Assembly (NCBI GenBank): GCA_963696025.1
Contig: CAVOII010000006.1
Coordinates: 124,001-188,000 of the forward strand
Origin: JABCYV01 sp963696025
GTDB lineage: Bacteria > Acidobacteriota > Terriglobia > Terriglobales > Acidobacteriaceae
Length of the DNA: 64,000 nucleotides
Reading direction: 5' to 3'
A program made the position numbers and the translations under genes. The notes under the pieces were generated by a model. It did not search any database, had not been told where the DNA came from, and saw only the letters and a program-made list of their open reading frames with translations. Of the stretch, positions 43,805 to 53,373 are shown in pieces; position 1 is the stretch's first letter, and every line of letters starts with the position of its first letter.

Positions 43805-44932
43805 ATGGCGCTCTCATTAAGTGACCTGTTGAAACGACTGCTGGAGATGTCCGGAAGTGATCTCCATATAACCACGAACTCGCCGCCGCAAATCCGCGTC
43901 CACGGGCACCTGGTTCCTCTCGACTTGCCGCAGATGACGCCGGCGGAAACCAAGCAGCTGGCCTACAGCGTCATGACCGATTCGCAGAAGCACCGCTTTG
44001 AGGAAAACCTCGAACTGGACTTCTCTTTCGGCCTGAAGGGGTTGGCTCGTTTCCGTGCCAACGTTTTCAATCAACGCGGCGCCACCTCGGCAGTCTTCCG
44101 TCTCATTCCCTTTGAGATCAAATCCTTCAACCAATTGGGACTGCCGGCGGTCGTGACCAAACTGTGTGATAAGCCACGGGGGCTGGTCCTGGTCACCGGT
44201 CCGACTGGATCGGGCAAATCGACGACCTTGGCGGCGATGATCGACAAGATCAACACCGAGCGGCACGACCACATCCTCACCATCGAGGACCCAATCGAGT
44301 TCGTGCACATGAATAAAAATTGCGTGGTTAACCAGCGCGAACTGCACGCCGACACCAAGAGTTTTGCCGACGCGCTGCGCGCCGCTCTCCGTGAAGACCC
44401 GGACGTAGTGCTGATCGGCGAAATGCGAGACTTGGAGACCATTGAATCGGCGCTGCGCATCGCTGAGACCGGTCACTTGACGTTTGGTACGTTGCACACC
44501 AATTCAGCGTCTTCGACCATTAACCGAATCATCGATGTATTCCCGGCGCACCAGCAGCCACAGATCCGGGCCCAACTATCGTTGGTGCTCGAAGGAATCA
44601 TGTGTCAGAGCTTGCTGCCTAAAGCGGATGGTAAAGGCCGCGCCATGTGCATGGAAATCATGGTGCCTAATGCAGCAATCCGCAACCTGATCCGTGAAGA
44701 CAAGATTCACCAAATTTACTCGTCCATGCAGTCGGGACAGGACAAGTTCGGCATGCAAACGTTTAACCAGGCTCTGGCCACCGCGTATTTCCAGAAACTG
44801 ATCACGCTGGAAGTCGCGATGGCGCGCTCCAGCAATCAGGATGAATTGACCGAGATGATTAACCGTGGCGCGGGTCTGTTGAACCGCAATCAGGCCCCAA
44901 TGGCAAAAGGCGCGGCGCCGGGCAAACGCTAG
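43805..44932 (+). CDS. pilT: Type IV pilus retraction ATPase PilT
   Basis: Retraction motor of 375 residues enabling twitching motility. It has Walker A GPTGSGKST (about residue 132), the Asp box TIEDPIEFVH, Walker B VLIGEMRD, the His box HLTFGTLHT and the PilT-specific AIRNLIRE motif near the C-terminus. The last of these separates it from PilB and PilU-like proteins. A 126-base spacer with a good ribosome site precedes pilC. Confidence 0.96.
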   Translation: MALSLSDLLKRLLEMSGSDLHITTNSPPQIRVHGHLVPLDLPQMTPAETKQLAYSVMTDSQKHRFEENLELDFSFGLKGLARFRANVFNQRGATSAVFRLIPFEIKSFNQLGLPAVVTKLCDKPRGLVLVTGPTGSGKSTTLAAMIDKINTERHDHILTIEDPIEFVHMNKNCVVNQRELHADTKSFADALRAALREDPDVVLIGEMRDLETIESALRIAETGHLTFGTLHTNSASSTINRIIDVFPAHQQPQIRAQLSLVLEGIMCQSLLPKADGKGRAMCMEIMVPNAAIRNLIREDKIHQIYSSMQSGQDKFGMQTFNQALATAYFQKLITLEVAMARSSNQDELTEMINRGAGLLNRNQAPMAKGAAPGKR

Positions 44933-45058
44933 GACGGCCAGCATAACGATGTGGTTGTTAGAACGATAAGAACTTAAGAGCAAGCAGAACGTGGAATTTC
45001 CGGGGTGAGAAATCGTGAGCGCGCCGGCGAGAACATAGCGAATTGAGGAGAAGGACAC

Positions 45059-46267
45059 ATGCCAGTTTTCACATTTTCAGGCAAGAATGCCTCCGGGGAG
45101 AAAATCAGCGGGGAGCGGACGGCGGTCAATAAGGAAACCGTAGCTAGCCAGTTGCGCCGCGAGCGCATCACGCCGGGTGCCATTCGGGAAAAGGGAAAAG
45201 AATTTGCCCTGCCGACCTTTGGCTCGAGCAAAGTCAAGACCAAGGAAATTGCAATCTTTTTCCGCCAATTCTCGGTCATGATTGACGCCGGTCTTCCGCT
45301 GGTGCAGTGCCTGGAGATCCTGGCCGCCAATCAGGAAAACCCCGTGTTCCAGAAGACCCTGACCGGGGTCCGGACCACGGTGGAAGGCGGCGCCACGCTG
45401 GCCAACGCCATGAAGCAGTTTCCCAAGGTCTTCGATGACCTGACGGTGAACATGATGGAGGCGGGCGAGACCGGCGGCATTTTGGACATCATCCTGCAGC
45501 GCCTGGCGATTTACGTCGAGAAGGCCGTCAAATTGCGAGCGGCAGTCAAGTCGGCGCTGATCTATCCAGTGTCCGTGGTCTCGCTGGCCTTCCTGATCGT
45601 GGGAGCGCTCCTCAAGTGGGTGGTGCCAATCTTCGCCAACCTGTTCACCGGCTTGGGCGTCACTCTGCCTTTGCCCACCCGTATCGTGATGGGGCTGAGC
45701 GCGTTCGTAGGCCATTTCTGGTGGTTCTTCATTGTTGGGGCTGTGGGCATCTTCTTCGGCCTCAAGCAGATCCGCAAAGATCCCAAAGGCCGCTATTACT
45801 TCGACTATGTGCTGCTGAAGCTTCCGATACTCGGAACCTTGCTGCGCAAGATCGCGGTGGCACGCTTTACCCGGACCCTGGGTACTCTGATCACGTCAGG
45901 CGTTCCCATCCTTGAAGGTTTGAGCATTACGGCCAAGACTTCCGGAAACGCCGTACTGGAAGAAGCTTTGATGAAGGTGCGCAAAGCCATCGAAGAGGGC
46001 CGCACCATTGTCGATCCCCTCAGGGAATGCGGGGTCTTCCCTAACATGGTGGTGCAGATGATTGGCGTGGGCGAAGCGACCGGCGCCATGGACGCCATGT
46101 TGCAGAAGATTGCGGACTTCTATGAGGACGAAGTCGACGCCGCCACCAAGGATATGCTGGCCATGCTGGAGCCAGTCATTATCGGCCTATTGGGCGTGAT
46201 GATCGGAGGCATTGTCATTTCACTCTATATGCCACTGTTCTCGATGATCGCCAAACTGGCGGGCTAA
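45059..46267 (+). CDS. pilC: Type IV pilus inner-membrane platform protein PilC
   Basis: Inner-membrane protein of 402 residues with the duplicated T2SSF domain of PilC/GspF. FFRQFSVMIDAGLPLVQCLEIL begins the first repeat and ARFTRTLGTLITSGVPILEGL the second. Membrane segments occur after each and at the C-terminus (IIGLLGVMIGGIVISLYMPLF). It anchors the PilB and PilT motors. Length and order are standard; ATG 45059 follows GAGGAGAAGG. Confidence 0.95.
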   Translation: MPVFTFSGKNASGEKISGERTAVNKETVASQLRRERITPGAIREKGKEFALPTFGSSKVKTKEIAIFFRQFSVMIDAGLPLVQCLEILAANQENPVFQKTLTGVRTTVEGGATLANAMKQFPKVFDDLTVNMMEAGETGGILDIILQRLAIYVEKAVKLRAAVKSALIYPVSVVSLAFLIVGALLKWVVPIFANLFTGLGVTLPLPTRIVMGLSAFVGHFWWFFIVGAVGIFFGLKQIRKDPKGRYYFDYVLLKLPILGTLLRKIAVARFTRTLGTLITSGVPILEGLSITAKTSGNAVLEEALMKVRKAIEEGRTIVDPLRECGVFPNMVVQMIGVGEATGAMDAMLQKIADFYEDEVDAATKDMLAMLEPVIIGLLGVMIGGIVISLYMPLFSMIAKLAG

Positions 46268-46431
46268 ATACAAAGGTTTAGACGGATTAAGAGCGGGCGG
46301 GGCAGGATACCGCCAGTACGGCCTCGGTCCGGTTGGAAGACCTGTTCTCACGCTGGTGCGGATTGCAAGTTGTCCTGCAAGCCGCGTTCCCAGTGACGAA
46401 AGCGGCCGGACGGCCGGGGATCTGAATCAAG

Positions 46432-48147
46432 ATGCACTCCAAGTTCGATGAGCGGCTCGGGCTGGCCTGGCTGGTCAAGGTCCGCATCATCATTCTGACA
46501 TTCTTATTGGGGATCGAGCTGGCGATTGCCCGCTTCACCCCCACCCCATTGCCACTGCGGCTGTTCGTCGACGTCATGCTGCTGTGGTATACGATGTCGC
46601 TTTTTTACCTCCTTTTGCTTTCGTTCTGGGAAGAGCACCGGATCCAATCGCTGCTACAGGTCATCACCGACCTTGTTCTGGTCACCCTGGTGGTTTACGT
46701 CACCGGTGGCGTGGATAGCTCGCTGAACTTCCTCTATCCGCTGGTAATCATCGTGGCCTGCATCCTGCTGCCGCGGGTCTGGGCGTACCTGACGGCAGCT
46801 CTTGCGTTCATTCTGTATGGCACTGTCCTGGAGCTGACCTACTTCGAGTTCATTCCGTCCTACTCAACCACCCATCCCGGCATGGGTGCGCTTCAAGCGA
46901 TCATTTTTATCAATCTATTCGCCTATCTGGCGGTGGCCTATCTGGCTGGATTACTGGCCTCGAAATTGCGTCAGGTTGACGTCAGGCTGAAATACACCAG
47001 CGGTAAGCTGGAGAACCTCCAAGCCCTGCACGAAAACATCATTCAGTCCATCAGCGGCGGGTTGATCACCACCGGATTGGACGGATTTATCACCTTGGCT
47101 AATCCGGTCGCGCAGAAGCTGTTGGAGCGCTCTGAGCACGAGCTCTTGGGACAACCGGTGCATGAGCTTTTTCTCGATCCGCTACCTGCTGTGGGTTCGG
47201 AGCGCGCGCACGGCGAAGTGCGGTTCGTGCCGCCCAGTAACTTCCGCAAAACTTTCCGCGTGATGGCTTCGGCACTGACCGTGCCCGATCGCGGAGCAAT
47301 CGGCTGCGTCTATACCTTCGATGATTTGACCGAAATTCGCCGCCTCGAGCGGGATTTGCGCATGCAGGATCGTTTGGCAGCAGTGGGACGGCTGGCCGCG
47401 GCGATCGCGCACGAGATCCGCAATCCCTTGACCTCAATTGCCGGTTCGGTGAGCATGCTCTCCGGTATAGCGGACCTGAGTGAGGAGCACCGTCAGTTAC
47501 TTCAGATTGTCACGCGTGAGTCGCAGCGGCTGAACGGCATCATCACCGATTTCTTATCCTATTCCCGGGGAAAGCAGTACCAGTTCGCCAAAGTCGATCT
47601 CCTGCTCCTGCTCGAAGACACGCTCACCTTGCTGGAGCACCGGATTGCTGCGCAGAACCTGGGCATCCGCCTGGAGCGGCATTTCGGAGTGGGGGAAGCA
47701 TTCATTCTGGCTGATGGCGACAAGATTAAACAGGTGTTCTGGAATTTCTGCGAAAATGCGGTGCGCGCCATGAAGAACGGAGGAACACTCAGCGTTTCTC
47801 TCGAACCGGCCGGCCAGGACTGGCAGATCAACTTTGCCGACAGCGGACCCGGCATGAGCCCGCAGCTTGTCGAGAAGATTTTTGAGCCCTTCCAGTCCCA
47901 ATTTGAAGGCGGCACCGGCCTGGGCTTGGCCATCGTTTACCAGATCGTGCAAGCCCACGATGGCAAGGTATGGGCGCGTTCCAAGCTTGGACATGGCAGC
48001 GTATTCGTATTGCGTCTGCGGCGCCTCGATGCGGCCGACAGCAGTACTCCAAGATTAATCAGTAAAACCGGGCAAATCGTTCCAGCACCCACTGCTGTAC
48101 AGCAGAACGCTGCAGCCGCGGCGGCGACAGGAGGGGCGCGTGGGTAA
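46432..48147 (+). CDS. pilS: PilS-like sensor histidine kinase
   Basis: Sensor kinase of 571 residues with six hydrophobic segments in the first 190 residues (for example IIILTFLLGIELAIARF and MLLWYTMSLFYLLLLSF), as in PilS. A PAS domain (GGLITTGLDGFITLANPVAQK) and the kinase core follow: AIAHEIRNPLTSIAGSVSML (phospho-His), NFCENAVRAM, DSGPGMSP and GTGLGLAIV. In Myxococcus and Pseudomonas PilS controls pilin transcription through PilR. It overlaps pilR by eight bases. The C-terminal tail is alanine-rich. Confidence 0.92.
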   Translation: MHSKFDERLGLAWLVKVRIIILTFLLGIELAIARFTPTPLPLRLFVDVMLLWYTMSLFYLLLLSFWEEHRIQSLLQVITDLVLVTLVVYVTGGVDSSLNFLYPLVIIVACILLPRVWAYLTAALAFILYGTVLELTYFEFIPSYSTTHPGMGALQAIIFINLFAYLAVAYLAGLLASKLRQVDVRLKYTSGKLENLQALHENIIQSISGGLITTGLDGFITLANPVAQKLLERSEHELLGQPVHELFLDPLPAVGSERAHGEVRFVPPSNFRKTFRVMASALTVPDRGAIGCVYTFDDLTEIRRLERDLRMQDRLAAVGRLAAAIAHEIRNPLTSIAGSVSMLSGIADLSEEHRQLLQIVTRESQRLNGIITDFLSYSRGKQYQFAKVDLLLLLEDTLTLLEHRIAAQNLGIRLERHFGVGEAFILADGDKIKQVFWNFCENAVRAMKNGGTLSVSLEPAGQDWQINFADSGPGMSPQLVEKIFEPFQSQFEGGTGLGLAIVYQIVQAHDGKVWARSKLGHGSVFVLRLRRLDAADSSTPRLISKTGQIVPAPTAVQQNAAAAAATGGARG

Positions 48148-49534
48148 CATCCTGGTCTGTGACGATGAGCGCTCCATCTGCGAAATGCTGGATATCGCGC
48201 TGCGCCGCGAGGGCCACAAAGTCGAGACCGTAAAGTCCGGCGAGGAAGCGAAAAAGAAACTCGACAGTGCCCTGTTCGACGTTATCGTGACTGATATCAA
48301 GATGCCCAATACCGATGGCATCGAAGTGCTGCGCTACGCTCACCAGGTTTCACCAGACTCAGCTGTCATCCTCATCACCGCGGTGGACGACTACGAAGCC
48401 GCGGTCAAGGCGGTGAAGGCCGGCGGCGCCACCGACTACATTCGCAAGTCTCCCGGCCTGGTCGACGAAATTAAGCTGGCCATCAACCGGGCACTGGACA
48501 AGATGAATTTGAGCCGGCAGAATTTCGCCTTCAAGCGCGACGCCGCCACGCGCAATTCTCTGGACAACATCGTCGGTGTCAGTCCCGCGATGGAAAAGCT
48601 CAAGCAGACCATCCGTACTGTGGCCTCCACCCAAAGCACGATCCTGATCTACGGTGAGAGCGGCACCGGCAAGGAATTGGTCGCGCGTGCCGTGCACGTA
48701 TGCTCGCCGCGTGCGGCTGAGCCATTCGTTTCCATCAACTGCGGGGCTTTTCCTGAAACTCTGCTGGAGAGTGAGCTATTCGGATATGTCAAAGGCGCCT
48801 TCACCGGAGCCAATCAGAACAAGCGCGGCTTGTTCGAGGTCGCTGACCAGGGAACCATTTTTCTTGATGAAATCAGCGAGATGACTTTGACCATGCAAGT
48901 CAAGTTGCTGCGCGTGTTGCAGGAACGCAGTGTGCGTCCCGTGGGCGGCACCGCCGAGATTCCTATCGACGTTCGTGTGATTGCCGCCACCAATCGTGAT
49001 CTCGATAAACAGGTGGCGGAACATACATTTCGCGAGGACCTCTATTACCGTTTGAGTGTGATCCCGGTTTGTGTTCCGCCTCTGCGCCAGCGTCGTGAGG
49101 ACATTCCACTGCTGGTGAATCACTTCCTCAAGAAATATGCGCCTGCGGCAGGAAAGAGCATTCTGCGGGTAACACCACACTCCCTCGATGCGCTGTGCGG
49201 CTATGAATGGCCAGGCAACGTCCGTCAGCTGGAAAATACAATCGAGCGGGCAGTTGCCCTCGAAACCGGAGAGGAACTGCACGCCGAACTGCCAGCCGAG
49301 CGGCCTAAGGCACGAGCTGCCGCCGCCGGAGTTGGCGGAACGGGCACTGCTACGATTGCCCCCGGCAGCGTCCTACCCGAGGGCGTTGACATGGAGAAAT
49401 ATGTCGCGGACGTCGAGCGCTCCCTGCTGACGGCGGCCCTTGCCCAATCCAATGGAGTACAAACTAAAGCCGCCGATGTGCTGAAAATCTCCTACCGTTC
49501 GTTCCGGCATTTGGTGAAGAAGTACGATTTGTAG
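48140..49534 (+). CDS. pilR: PilR-like sigma-54-dependent response regulator
   Basis: NtrC-family activator of 464 residues, starting with GTG inside the end of pilS. Receiver Asp52 (VTDIKMPNTDG), Walker A GESGTGKE, an intact GAFTGA sigma-54 contact loop (GYVKGAFTGANQNK), FLDEISEM and a C-terminal Fis-like segment (NGVQTKAADVLKISYRSFRHL) are visible. It should activate sigma-54 promoters, classically pilA. No pilin gene lies downstream; a convergent yjbQ follows instead. This canonical loop contrasts with the altered one in the NtrX-like protein. Confidence 0.92.
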   Translation: MGNILVCDDERSICEMLDIALRREGHKVETVKSGEEAKKKLDSALFDVIVTDIKMPNTDGIEVLRYAHQVSPDSAVILITAVDDYEAAVKAVKAGGATDYIRKSPGLVDEIKLAINRALDKMNLSRQNFAFKRDAATRNSLDNIVGVSPAMEKLKQTIRTVASTQSTILIYGESGTGKELVARAVHVCSPRAAEPFVSINCGAFPETLLESELFGYVKGAFTGANQNKRGLFEVADQGTIFLDEISEMTLTMQVKLLRVLQERSVRPVGGTAEIPIDVRVIAATNRDLDKQVAEHTFREDLYYRLSVIPVCVPPLRQRREDIPLLVNHFLKKYAPAAGKSILRVTPHSLDALCGYEWPGNVRQLENTIERAVALETGEELHAELPAERPKARAAAAGVGGTGTATIAPGSVLPEGVDMEKYVADVERSLLTAALAQSNGVQTKAADVLKISYRSFRHLVKKYDL

Positions 49535-49596
49535 CCGCCGGCTCCTGGCCGGTAGCTTCTAGCTCTCAGACGCAAACTGCACCGCACTCGAGCGGA

Positions 49597-50016
49597 TCAC
49601 TCGCCAATAATCTTCACCAGCACCCGCTTCTTGCGCTTACCGTCGAACTCGCCGTAAAAAATCTGCTCCCAGGGACCGAAGTCGAGCTTGCCTTTGGTCA
49701 CAGCTACAACAACCTCGCGTCCCATCACTTGACGTTTCAAGTGAGCGTCAGCGTTGTCCTCGCCGGTACGGTTATGAAGATATTGCGAGACTGGCGCGTG
49801 CGGAGCCAGTTGTTCGAGCCACTTTTCGTAGTCTTGATGTAGGCCGGATTCGTCATCATTGATGAAAACCGACGCCGTGATATGCATGGCGTTCACTAAC
49901 ACCAGCCCTTCGGCGATACCGCTCTCGTTAACACACGTCTCGACCTGGTCTGTAATGTTAACGAAGCCCCGGCGTGCCGGTACGTTGAACCAAAGTTCCT
50001 TGCGATAGCTTTTCAC
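49597..50016 (-). CDS. YjbQ/UPF0047 family protein
   Basis: A 139-residue protein of the YjbQ (UPF0047) family, sometimes annotated as secondary thiamine-phosphate synthase. Landmarks are TDQVETCVNESGIAEGLVLV, HITASVFINDDESGLHQDYE with conserved His and acidic residues, and a C-terminal GPWEQIFYGEFDGKRKKRV. GTG 50016 gives the family length; the longer reading to 50076 runs into a low-complexity spacer. It is convergent with pilR. The biochemical role is poorly established. Confidence 0.87.
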   Translation of the reverse strand: MKSYRKELWFNVPARRGFVNITDQVETCVNESGIAEGLVLVNAMHITASVFINDDESGLHQDYEKWLEQLAPHAPVSQYLHNRTGEDNADAHLKRQVMGREVVVAVTKGKLDFGPWEQIFYGEFDGKRKKRVLVKIIGE

Positions 50017-50079
50017 GCGAGTAAATTGGAAGTGCGACGCGCTTATCGGCCGAATTGGCCAACGACGAACGACCAACGA

Positions 50080-50436
50080 CTAACAACTGCCTTTCTTTAA
50101 CTGCTGCTTCCATCCCAAGATCCTTGCCTTATTTCCTTCTTCTTCCGCCTCGGGAATCATCCCTTTTTTCTGATAGAGAACGGAAAGGCTGGTGTGGACC
50201 AGAACGTCGTCAGGATCGATCTGCTCCAGACGCTTGGCCACGGCGATGGCTTCATCCAGACGATCGAGGTCCTGCAGAGCTCGCGCTAAGCCATGCATGG
50301 CCTCGGCGAACGTAGGGTCGGCATCGATAGACTTCTGATACTCCCCCACAGCTCGATCCTGCTCGCCCTCGGCAACCAGGTCGAGAGCCGCGTAGTAGTG
50401 GTCCTCGGCTTTTTGGCGGGCGCTTTCGTCGGCCAT
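50080..50436 (-). CDS. Small TPR protein
   Basis: A 118-residue protein made almost entirely of tetratricopeptide-like helices: AEDHYYAALDLVAEGEQDRAV, AMHGLARALQDLDRLDEAI and LVHTSLSVLYQKKGMIPEAE. The ATG at 50436 follows CTGAGGAA; a start at 50529 would add an unrelated N-terminus. No signal peptide, so a cytoplasmic adaptor. It is 63 bases upstream of yjbQ on the same strand, possibly co-transcribed. Confidence 0.8.
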   Translation of the reverse strand: MADESARQKAEDHYYAALDLVAEGEQDRAVGEYQKSIDADPTFAEAMHGLARALQDLDRLDEAIAVAKRLEQIDPDDVLVHTSLSVLYQKKGMIPEAEEEGNKARILGWKQQLKKGSC

Positions 50437-50586
50437 GAAGCGGAATTCCTCAGGAAGAAAATGGATTCTAGCATGCATCCTTGTCAGCACGCCGACCGCT
50501 AAACAGAGAAACCAACCGGGATCCCCCATTCCTTCGTGTACCTTCGCGCTCTTTGTGGTTATGATGTTTTATCGCCATCGGAGCCC

Positions 50587-50820
50587 ATGCGCTACATCTT
50601 TCGCTTTCTATGGAACGCGACCAAAGGCCACCATCTGACTCCATGGCGCAGTCCATATCTGTTATGGCGGATTGAGACTTACTGCGGCGTGAAGATGCAG
50701 CAAATCGGCTTTCTGGAGTTTTGGGAATTTGCCTGGAGAGAGCGAAACAGTCTTTGGCGGTTCCTTAAATGGACGGCAGAAATGGAGCGCTACGCCCACC
50801 CCAAGCCGAAAAGTCTATAG
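50587..50820 (+). CDS. Small conserved protein of unknown function
   Basis: A 77-residue basic and aromatic protein (RYIFRFLWNATKGHHLTPWR, YLLWRIETYCG, LWRFLKWTAEMERYAHP). From memory, short proteins of this pattern recur in Acidobacteriota, but I do not know a function. ATG 50587 fits that pattern; an upstream start at 50536 adds unrelated residues. No membrane segment or metal motif stands out. It is convergent with the SAM hydroxide adenosyltransferase gene. Confidence 0.6.
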   Translation: MRYIFRFLWNATKGHHLTPWRSPYLLWRIETYCGVKMQQIGFLEFWEFAWRERNSLWRFLKWTAEMERYAHPKPKSL

Positions 50821-50826
50821 ATAGTC

Positions 50827-51657
50827 TTATTGCCCGTTGCTCGCCGCCGCCGCGCCTTCCACAGTGAGATTCACGTCGCTGCCCTTACCGACGCCGACAA
50901 TTTGAGCGGCGGAGGCCCGATTGGCAGCGATCTCCAGGTATCCCATGCTTCCCGCGATCACGAAGACTTCGCCAGGCGCTCCTTCAGCGTAGTTGATCTG
51001 CATGGCTGTGATTTCGCGTTTGCCGACAAGCATCTTGAACGGCGCGGGCTCGGTCGCAAAAAGCGTAGGAGCGTCATCGGCTGTGATATTGGTCACAAGG
51101 TTTCCGAAACGATCTACCTTCAGCACTACCCCGCGCAGCGTCTTCCCGTCCACGGGCTTCGGTTTGGGCGCATTGAAGCGCACGAAATCATCGATTTCCG
51201 GACCGAATTTCTCGGTATCTACTCCCTTGGCCAGCCACGCGGCCACTGGAGCAAAAATGTCACGGGCGTGGAAGGTATTACTCACCGGTTGCAAGTTGTA
51301 GTGTTCGGCAGTGATGTGGCGGACGTGCAAGCGCTCCTCGCGACCGTAAACTAGAGAGAGTACGCCGTTATCTGGCGCGACAAAATGATGCTTGTCGCTG
51401 CTGACCAGGATCGGACGCCGCGCCGTACCCACGCCCGGGTCAACGACCACCAGATGTACAGCGCTGGTAGGGAAGTACGAGTAGGCCTGCGCGATAGTAA
51501 GCGCGCCATCTAGGACATCGAAGGGTTGCACCGAATGGCAGATGTCTACAATTTCGACCTCGGGCACTACGCTCAGAATGACGCCCTTGACCGTCCCGAC
51601 GAAGTGATCGTTCAGTCCAAAATCAGTGGTCAGAGTGATGATCGGCCGCTGCGCCAA
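50827..51657 (-). CDS. SAM hydroxide adenosyltransferase (DUF62 family)
   Basis: A 276-residue enzyme of the DUF62/SAM-hydroxide adenosyltransferase family, structurally related to fluorinase, which splits S-adenosylmethionine into adenosine and methionine. ITLTTDFGLNDHFVGTVKGV, VVVDPGVGT and FVAPDNGVLSLV form the active-site strands, and the C-terminal domain has VDRFGNLVTNI. There is no fluorinase-type insertion that I can see, so the hydroxide reaction is expected. Its physiological role remains uncertain. Confidence 0.88.
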   Translation of the reverse strand: MAQRPIITLTTDFGLNDHFVGTVKGVILSVVPEVEIVDICHSVQPFDVLDGALTIAQAYSYFPTSAVHLVVVDPGVGTARRPILVSSDKHHFVAPDNGVLSLVYGREERLHVRHITAEHYNLQPVSNTFHARDIFAPVAAWLAKGVDTEKFGPEIDDFVRFNAPKPKPVDGKTLRGVVLKVDRFGNLVTNITADDAPTLFATEPAPFKMLVGKREITAMQINYAEGAPGEVFVIAGSMGYLEIAANRASAAQIVGVGKGSDVNLTVEGAAAASNGQ

Positions 51658-51830
51658 TGTCCCCTCGCTCTCGAAGCAGGATTTTCCCGGAATTCCGAAA
51701 GTAAACTGCTGCCGCGCTCAGAGTCAAGGAACGGAGGTAATAGGGTAGTGGGCTACTCTGAATTCTCCTTTGGCGGAAACACCAGCCATACCCACAAGGA
51801 ATATGCCGCAAGGGATATAGTGCGCCCGTC

Positions 51831-53048
51831 CTACTGCAGCACTACCTGGTCGCCTTCCTTCAGGCCGCTGAGAACTTCCGTTTTGGCGCCGTTAGAGATA
51901 CCAATATTAACCGCAATCTTTTTCTTCCCATCCTTCGCGCCCGGGTCTGGTATTTCCACCGAAGCTTTCTTGTCCTTGTCGTAAAGGATTGCGCCTTCTG
52001 GAATCTGAAGCACATTCTTGTGTTCATCGAGGATGATTTCAGCGTTGGCAGTCATCTCGGCCTTGAGTTCGCCGCCTGGATTCTGGATCGAAACCCGCAC
52101 TTCAAACGTCGTGACGTTGTCCTTTTCCACGCCCATCGGCGAAATCTTGGTGACTTTTCCAGTAAAGGTCTTGTCTTTGAACGATTCAACTTTAATCCGC
52201 GCCGGCTGGCCAAGATAAACCTTGCCGATATCGCTCTCATCCACTTTGCCCTTCACATAAACTTCGCTGATATCGCCAAGCGTCATCACCAGCGTGGCCG
52301 AAGAACCGAGGACCAGAATCGAGCTCACCGCGTCGCCCATTTCCACATCGCGCGAGAGCACGATGCCATCGATGGGAGAAACGATGTCGGTATAGCTGAG
52401 CTGTTCCTCCAACTGCTTTAGGTTCGCCTGATCCTGCGCCACCTGCGCCTTCGACTGCGCAGTCTTAGCCTTCAACACCGTGACTTGCGCCTTGGCAACA
52501 TTCTGCTTATTCAGCGCCATATCGTAGTTTCTCTCGGCGTCATCGAGGGCCGATGCCGAAACCACGCCGTCCTTCGCCATCCCAACCGCCCGGTCATAGG
52601 CGCGCTTCAACAATGGGACATCCGGCCCTTCGGCATCCACTTTGGCGCGCTCGAAGTCGGCCTCCGAGCTTTTAAAATTCGCCTCAGCGGCGTCCAAAGC
52701 CGCCCGCGACTGCGCTACCTGCGCCTCGATCTCCACTTTGTCGAGCTGCGCCAGCAATTGGCCCTTCTTGACCCGGTCGCCGTATTCCACCAGCAGTTTC
52801 TTCACGATGCCACTTGCCTTGGATTTGACCTCAACTTTCGTGATGGGCGTTACCTTGCCAGTCGCCACCACGCTCTTGGCTAGGTCGCCCCGCTCCACTT
52901 TCCCGAGCTTCGAGGGATCAATCTTGGTGCCGCCGCGGGTAAAGGCATAAACGGCGCCCACGCATAGCAAGACGGCGGCTGCAACCACGCCGATAATGAT
53001 GAGCCGTTTCCGCTTTTTCTTGGAATTGCCGTTGCCGTTCACGTTCAC
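51831..53048 (-). CDS. Periplasmic adaptor subunit of an efflux pump (MacA/HlyD type)
   Basis: Membrane-fusion protein of 405 residues. A Lys/Arg-rich start and one membrane anchor (RLIIIGVVAAAVLLCVGAVYAF) lead to a lipoyl half-motif (VEVKSKASGIVKKLLVEYGD), a long coiled coil (about residues 100-220) and the second half (YTDIVSPIDGIVLSRDVEMGD), then beta-barrel regions. It would link an inner-membrane ABC or RND pump to an outer-membrane channel. Neither partner is adjacent here; the upstream spacer is divergent to a CorC gene. Confidence 0.87.
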   Translation of the reverse strand: MNVNGNGNSKKKRKRLIIIGVVAAAVLLCVGAVYAFTRGGTKIDPSKLGKVERGDLAKSVVATGKVTPITKVEVKSKASGIVKKLLVEYGDRVKKGQLLAQLDKVEIEAQVAQSRAALDAAEANFKSSEADFERAKVDAEGPDVPLLKRAYDRAVGMAKDGVVSASALDDAERNYDMALNKQNVAKAQVTVLKAKTAQSKAQVAQDQANLKQLEEQLSYTDIVSPIDGIVLSRDVEMGDAVSSILVLGSSATLVMTLGDISEVYVKGKVDESDIGKVYLGQPARIKVESFKDKTFTGKVTKISPMGVEKDNVTTFEVRVSIQNPGGELKAEMTANAEIILDEHKNVLQIPEGAILYDKDKKASVEIPDPGAKDGKKKIAVNIGISNGAKTEVLSGLKEGDQVVLQ

Positions 53049-53373
53049 CTCCCGCTGCGAACCACTCCGTGCTTTGGCCTTCGATGATAATTACGAAAGT
53101 AGTCTGCGTTTAGTTCCTGAGACCCTGCTGATGACGGTCCAGCTTCGATCCGCAAGCTGGGTTAGAGTCGCAATTAAGGCTGTTCACATCCACATTCCTT
53201 GCGTTAGACCCGTAATTGCAGAAAATGGAAGCAGAAAATATGGCGTTGCGAAGAAACCATACCCAACGATCGCGAGCCAACGGCATGATGACCGCCTCGC
53301 TTTAGCCCTCATTCTACAAGAGCTTACCGGCAAACGAAGCGGTATCCCTTTGGAATGTTAGAATTAGCAATCC
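53049..53373. other. Divergent intergenic region, efflux adaptor / CorC
   Basis: About 325 bases between divergent genes. It includes a perfect 7-base inverted repeat (ccagctt / aagctgg, 53139-53145 and 53154-53160) that could be an operator or a weak hairpin. No coding frame or RNA gene recognised. Confidence 0.5.
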
